This document shows, one piece after another, positions 59,334 to 64,000 of a DNA stretch of 64,000 nucleotides (position 1 is the first letter of the stretch; every line of letters starts with the position of its first letter). A model generated the notes under the pieces. It saw nothing but the letters and a program-made list of their open reading frames with translations. It did no database searches and had not been told where the DNA came from. Origin of the DNA: Anisus vortex (lineage: Eukaryota; Mollusca; Gastropoda; Planorbidae); the NCBI GenBank assembly GCA_949126835.1, contig OX421507.1:26610822-26674821 (forward strand), given 5' to 3'. The translations under genes were made by a program, and so were the position numbers.

Positions 59334-61263
59334 TAGGGTTGCCAGACGTCCGGCAAAAGGAGGACATGTCCTCTTTTTTAGCTCTGTGTCCTCCGTCCGG
59401 CAGGCAAAGCTCAAAACCCTTAAAATGTCCTGCTTTTATAAGCTACAAATATTTTAAAACCCTTAGTGTACTTTTTATGTTACTATTTACCGTCAATAGG
59501 TGGATAAGTAGGGTAAAGCAAAATACCGCAGTATTTAGCAGGAAATGCAATGAATTAGATTGTGTTATCTAATGTGTTGTATTATGTTAATTGTCCACCG
59601 AACTTCTTTCAACATCTCAACTCCCCTTTGCACATATACTCTCAAACGTCACAGCTTTATTGTTGTAAGAGGTAGCCGGGGATAGAATCTAACTGTTAGG
59701 GCAAATGATGCAAGTTTTGGGGTGAAGATGAAGGTCCTATTTTTTTGCCGTTTTTAAAAAAATTGAAATGGCTTCTACAAAGAGAAAATGCTAATTTTCC
59801 AGTACTATGAAAAGAAAGTTTCCATGTTTTGTTGAAGGACGCAACGAAAACGAGGCAAAGTGTACGATTTGCGATAGTCACTTGTCTGTTGCTAACAAAG
59901 GAGCTTCAAACTGAAACTTAAAAAAAAACTTTGTGACTATGTCGACATTATCTATCAGCAGCTACGCTATCCCTCTAAAACTAGATGGCTCAGTTTGTTT
60001 CCAGCCATTGAGAGACGGTTGAGTCTGTTTACTGCTTTGAAAGAATATTTTCTTTCTGTAAATCAGCCGCCTGCTATGATAGAACATTTGTTTAAGAATG
60101 ATTTTTTCAGAATTCTACCTTTGGTTTCTTCATTCCTTGATGTATGTCTTTCAAGTCAATATTGCGGACATTGAAAGAGAAGAAACATCCGTGCTAGAAG
60201 TTATGAACCTTCTTCACTCACAAACCTTGGAAGTTTTAAAAGGCAGACTAAAGGAGTCATTTATTTCACCGAAAGTCAGGGAGATGCTGAAAAACCTTAA
60301 AGAAAGTGGTCGAGAAAAAGAGTGTAATAATTTCATGGCAGAGGTTAGGTTGGTGTATGAAGTATGCATTAGCTACTTAGAAAAGTGGTTGCAACCTTTT
60401 TGTAAATTTAATTGCTTTAGTTGGATGTATTTAAATAAAATCAAAGACAGTAGGACTACTTTTGATGACCTGACCTTTTTGGCATGTATATTGTATCTTA
60501 AGGAGAAGGCTATTATAGTGGATGATGTGAAATTGGTTGACCAATATTGCAATCTCAAATCATTTGTATAAGGGAAAGATGAACAGTTTTTTCAAAGACT
60601 CTTGCATGAGCAGTGGAGTTTGTTTTTTCAAAGTTGCCCGATTTCAAGTTGCTTTTCAGAGTTGCTAAAAATGTGTGAACTTTTTTTCTGTATCTCTGGA
60701 CACAATGGAAATGTGGAAAGATTGTTCTCATTGATAAATGCTCAATGGACAAGGGAAAGAAACAGACTTTCAGTAAACTCGGTAAAGGGCATCATTGTTA
60801 CAAAGTACAATTTGAAACATCTTACTTGTGAACAGTTTTATACATTTGTGCTAGCTAACGAGAATCTTGTGCAAAAAGTGGGCTCTTCAGAGAAATATGT
60901 TGTCTAATTAAATTAAAAAGATGATAACTGTAGAATTGACTGTTTAATTTTCAAAAAATATTATATTGTTACATTTTGAAAAAAAAATCTCAATTGAATT
61001 TATATTTTATTTTATTTTTTACAAAATTTTTTCTTGGTTTATTTTCAAAATAAATAATCATTGGCAACCATTGTTACTCATTGTAGTAAAGTTGTACTGA
61101 TTGCTGGTTAAATCTGCATTCAATCGAAATTTTTTTTAATGATTTTAATGTAACACTCAATGTGTCCTCCTTTGTCCTCCTTTTTTTCTCTCTGTGTCCT
61201 CCTTTGTCCTCCTTTTTGTCTCTCCGTGTCCTCCTTTTGGTACTCATATATCTGGCAACCCTA
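59334..61263 (+). mobile_element. hAT transposon with BED-finger transposase relic, 1.93 kb, inside a SINE
   Basis: Ends TAGGGTTGCCAGA and, inverted, TCTGGCAACCCTA (13-bp TIR). Flanks GGCACGGT (59326-59333) and GGCATGGT (61264-61271) are an 8-bp duplication with one change. Both ends have repeats of TGTCCTCCTTT type. It split an S1 SINE at its first bases. Confidence 0.9.
59806..60907 (+). pseudogene. hAT transposase pseudogene with BED zinc finger
   Basis: BED finger start at about 59810 (KFPCFVEGRNENEAKCTICD), with the His part lost. Then TRWLSLFPAIERRLSLFTAL at about 59980, a 157-codon frame at 60098-60571 of the central domain (LHSQTLEVLKGRLKESFIS), and the C-terminal dimerisation domain at 60602-60907 (GNVERLFSLINAQWTRERNR). 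Stops and frameshifts separate the pieces. Confidence 0.85.
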
Positions 61264-61545
61264 GGCATGGTAGCCGAGCGGCAGCGCGTTCGACTGGCGA
61301 TCCGAAGGTCCTGGGTTCGAATCCTGGTGAAGCCGGGATTTTTTCCCAGGACTTGAGGGTGTCCCTTAGTCTACCCAGCTCTGATGGGTACCTGACCTTA
61401 GTTGCGGTAAAGTAAAGGTGGCTGTGCATAGTGCTGGCCACACAATCACCTAGTACGCTGTGGCCACAGAAACTGGTGAACGCTGCTTCACCGGACCTAA
61501 GGATCACTCGGTCCGACGGGTACTTTACTTTAATTACTACCTAAA
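61264..61545 (+). repeat. S1 SINE, main copy
   Basis: tRNA-like head with A box TAGCCGAGCGG and B box GGTTCGAATCC, then the body (GGATTTTTTCCCAGGACTT, CAGCTCTGATGGGTACCTGA, TGTGGCCACAGAAACTGGTG, GCTGCTTCACCGGACC) and 3' end GGGTACTTTACTTTAATTA. The best-preserved member in the window. Its first bases lie 1.9 kb away at 59322-59333, left of the hAT. Confidence 0.9.
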
Positions 61546-62177
61546 GGGACAGCAAGCTAATAATAGGCCCTTGTATCGTATAATCTAATCAGAAGCAGGT
61601 CCACGAATGAACGCGCGCAACAGGATGTTGAGGTGGGTATGAAATTACATGTATGTGCAAAAACAAATTTAGTTCCGTCAATATAAAATCTAGTCAGTTT
61701 GATTTGATGTTTAAGTCAACGTGCTCTTCACTTGTAAATACACTTTAACGAGATAAACACACCATCCTACAACAAAGTGCAACTAGTTTCTTAGTCTCTA
61801 GACAAAGCGCAATGTCACGACTGTTAGACTTAGTTTTCTTTGTTTACTTCTCGTGTCACGTCATTGTTTCAATCTTTATTGACTTCCAAGTGATTCTACC
61901 GGCAGAATATTACCCTCAGAAGGTAGGCGGGCTAATTTAAGGCAAGATATTCACACTTTATTAGTGATATTTTGAATAAATATTTTGAAAATATCGTTTT
62001 TCAGATTGTAATCGATTTTACTAAATTCATATGTTCTGAATCCATTGATATAAGCTCTTTTAAAATGAATCTATATAATGTGAATTTGCAATCGAATACC
62101 CTGAATACAACATTAAACAAGCCTAGGCCAAAACATATTTTAGATTCAGTAACTAATAAAAGATGCCATAGCATAAC
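61546..62177. other. No gene recognised
   Basis: Intergenic, AT-rich; a 75-codon frame at 61972-62199 has no features. Confidence 0.45.
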
Positions 62178-62260
62178 CAGGAGTCGGCAACCTAAGTGAT
62201 GCACAATTTGGCACGCAGAGCGATTTTCAATGGCAAGCAAGAGATCTTCAAGAGGTGTTT
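62178..62260 (+). mobile_element. Possible hAT left-end fragment
   Basis: CCAGGAGTCGGCAACCTAAG followed by GGCACGCAGAGC resembles the CAGxxGTCGGCAA terminus of Charlie-type hATs. No matching right end was found. Confidence 0.35.
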
Positions 62261-62340
62261 TTTATTGATTTAAAAAAAAACTTTTTCCGATTCTGAATGA
62301 GGAAACCTGACTGTTGAAGCTGATGTTTCTAGAGGACATA

Positions 62341-62868
62341 GGGGACGTCCATTAATTACGTCAACAATGTGTAGGCGATTTTTACCTCCCCCCTCCCCCT
62401 TGTCAACAACTGTCAAACTTTCAGAGGCCCCCCCCCCCGAAAAAAAAAATTACGTCAACAATTTGCCTCCCCCCAACCACACACACCAAAAAAAGTTATA
62501 CAATTTTAAGACGCTGGCTTTTATGTTTAAAATAGATTTGAAATGGAAAGGTCTATACTAGGCTTATAGGCCTAATAAAATGCAATAAGTTCATTAAAAA
62601 ACTAAAACAAATTTTCAAATTGACTCTAACTCTCATAGACCTACAAACTAGCAAGATGAACACAAAAAGGACATGTCAAATAATGTAGAATCCATAATTG
62701 ATTTTTTTGTATTAACGAATACATTTGTATCATTATTTATTTAATAAAAAGAAACATTGTTGACGTCAACCTTTCTTGACCTCCCCCCTCGCTCATGTTA
62801 ACAAAAGTCAAACTTTTTCAGACCCCAACCTTCCCCCTATTTCGTTGACGTAATTTATGGACGTCCCC
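62341..62868. mobile_element. TIR MITE, 528 bp, GGGGACGTCCAT ends
   Basis: Termini GGGGACGTCCATTAATTACG and, inverted, GGGGACGTCCATAAATTACG; 24 of 25 positions match. ATA lies on both flanks. Inside each end is a direct, not inverted, repeat block (ACCTCCCCCCTC...GTCAAACTTT...CAGA). No coding capacity. Confidence 0.85.
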
Positions 62869-63104
62869 ATATCCGGTCCGAAGGTGTGGAATCTACTTCC
62901 CATTCAACTCTAGCGAACAATCTCTATTGTTATTTTCATTATTTCAATATTTATCTTAGATAACATTTAACATGCTTAAGACCCCTACTGTCTTACTTAT
63001 ATGTTGGGTCGGTTAGTGCTACATTTATTTGATTTTTGTTTAATCATCAATTAGCTTTGTTTGCTAGCCTAGCGTAATATCCGTGTTCTTAGTTGTATGA
63101 TAAA

Positions 63105-63163
63105 CGCGCTCTGAGCTTACATTATGTTTGTTGGCAGCGCTATACAAATATTATTATTATTTA
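63105..63163 (+). repeat. Short dispersed repeat ending in ATTATTATT
   Basis: Second copy of the 32420-32490 repeat (GCGCTCTGAGCTTACATT, TTTGTTGGCAGCGCTATACA). Confidence 0.7.
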
Positions 63164-63494
63164 GAAGAACCACTGGAATGGATTTGCATTGAAACTGAAC
63201 ATATCAAGCTTTGAAATCAATTTCAAAATATTCTCCTTGTACATCCCTATATTAAGGCATATATTAAGATATAGTTGGGCTTTACATTGAAGCACCCAAA
63301 GCGAAGTTTTCTAATCAAAGTGAAGACTTTCAAATTAATGGAATTATTTTTTTTCATACTATATCAAGCCCAACTGGTTTGATATTACTATTATCTTCTT
63401 AGAATGTAGCGTTTTTTTGAATGGAGGAATATTGGCAATTTTAAGATGCAGCAAGTTGAATTTTAAACATTTAAAAAATGGGCATCCAAATGTG

Positions 63495-64000
63495 CCCATT
63501 TGTTATTGCAGCCCGGCTCCACAGACTTGTACACATACTACACCAACTGTCTTAGAAATCTGCTGGACAGCCATGACCCTCTCATCACTCGATCAGATCG
63601 CCCATCTGCCCCGTGGATGTCGGATAACATCAAAGCTGCTAAACGTATACGACGTCGTGCGGAGAGAATGTATAAAAAGACTGGACTTACAGTTCACCGA
63701 CAGGTTAATGTAGGCCTTCATGAACAAAACAAGGTAAACCGAATGGTGAGGATTGCTAAGACTCTTTACCGGTATCTTTGTGTGAAAATCAAAGAAGTTG
63801 ATTCTTCCAGGGAATTGCTCAGGGTAACTGTTGGGATGCTGGGTGATGTAGGCAGTCCAGTACTACCATCTTCCATTTCTCCTGCTGAACTCTCTGACTC
63901 ATTCAATAAATTCTTTACTGAGATGATTGAACCGATTTGACACGACATGTCTTTTCACAGCTATACAATGATAACATTTTTCCAGGTTCCTCTTTCTGTG
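63495..64000 (+). mobile_element. LINE fragment, endonuclease-RT linker, continues past window
   Basis: Open frame 63500-63940 reading YTNCLRNLLDSHDPLITRSD, APWMSDNIKAAKRIRRRAER, then SPVLPSSISPAELSDSFNKF and FFTEMIEPI with a stop, then MSFHSYTMITFFQ in the next frame. This is the linker between endonuclease and RT in a CR1-type non-LTR element (PWM...IKxAKRxRRRxER, FNKFFTEKI). RT would follow to the right of the window. Confidence 0.75.

Noticed and set aside
61194..61507. Open frames on both strands at 61.2-61.5 kb
   Set aside because: They overlap the SINE and the hAT end; the reading frame comes from the tRNA-like head and body.

Overview
The window is animal nuclear DNA: AT-rich, with small coding exons, GT-AG introns and very many transposable elements. 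Two host genes can be read, and both are conserved across animals. The repeat families (tRNA-derived SINEs, CR1-like LINEs, many hAT transposons, a Gmr1-like Ty3/gypsy element) and the AGGCCTA-rich filler suggest a mollusc, most likely a gastropod. That taxonomic call is inference only.

Layout. From 1.8 to about 37.9 kb on the + strand lies most of a gene for a GOLIM4 (GPP130)-like Golgi membrane protein. At least eleven internal coding exons and two alternative terminal exons are visible; the exons for the cytosolic tail and membrane anchor lie upstream of the window or were not found. From 48.2 down to about 38 kb on the - strand lies a complete four-exon acireductone dioxygenase gene (ADI1, 180 aa). 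The two genes converge, and their poly(A) signals are about 40 bases apart near 37.95 kb. GOLIM4 works in Golgi/endosome trafficking and ADI1 in methionine salvage; they are neighbours, with no sign of a functional link.

The introns are full of mobile DNA. GOLIM4 introns hold an 801-bp hAT MITE (2.6-3.4 kb), a TIR element with perfect 28-bp ends (4.5-5.7 kb), a second TIR element (10.5-11.75 kb), a 5.7-kb Gmr1-like LTR retrotransposon with LTRs identical by eye (11.97-17.66 kb), and a 6.56-kb TIR element (21.85-28.4 kb) most of which is a 70/71-bp minisatellite of about 65 units. The last ADI1 intron carries a LINE with an RNase H domain (40.3-46.3 kb), itself split by a CR1-like LINE.

From 49 to 64 kb no host gene is recognisable. 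This part is a nest of transposons, many with exact target-site duplications: a MULE-like element inside a hAT remnant (49.8-50.6 kb); a GTF2IRD2/ZBED-type hAT with a CR1 tail inside it (51.9-53.8 kb); two hATs in one CR1 tail (55.0 and 55.8 kb); a broken pogo/Tigger transposase (57.6-58.5 kb); a BED-finger hAT inserted in the promoter end of a SINE (59.3-61.3 kb); a 528-bp MITE (62.3-62.9 kb); and the start of another LINE running off the right edge. No rRNA, functional tRNA or CRISPR array was seen.
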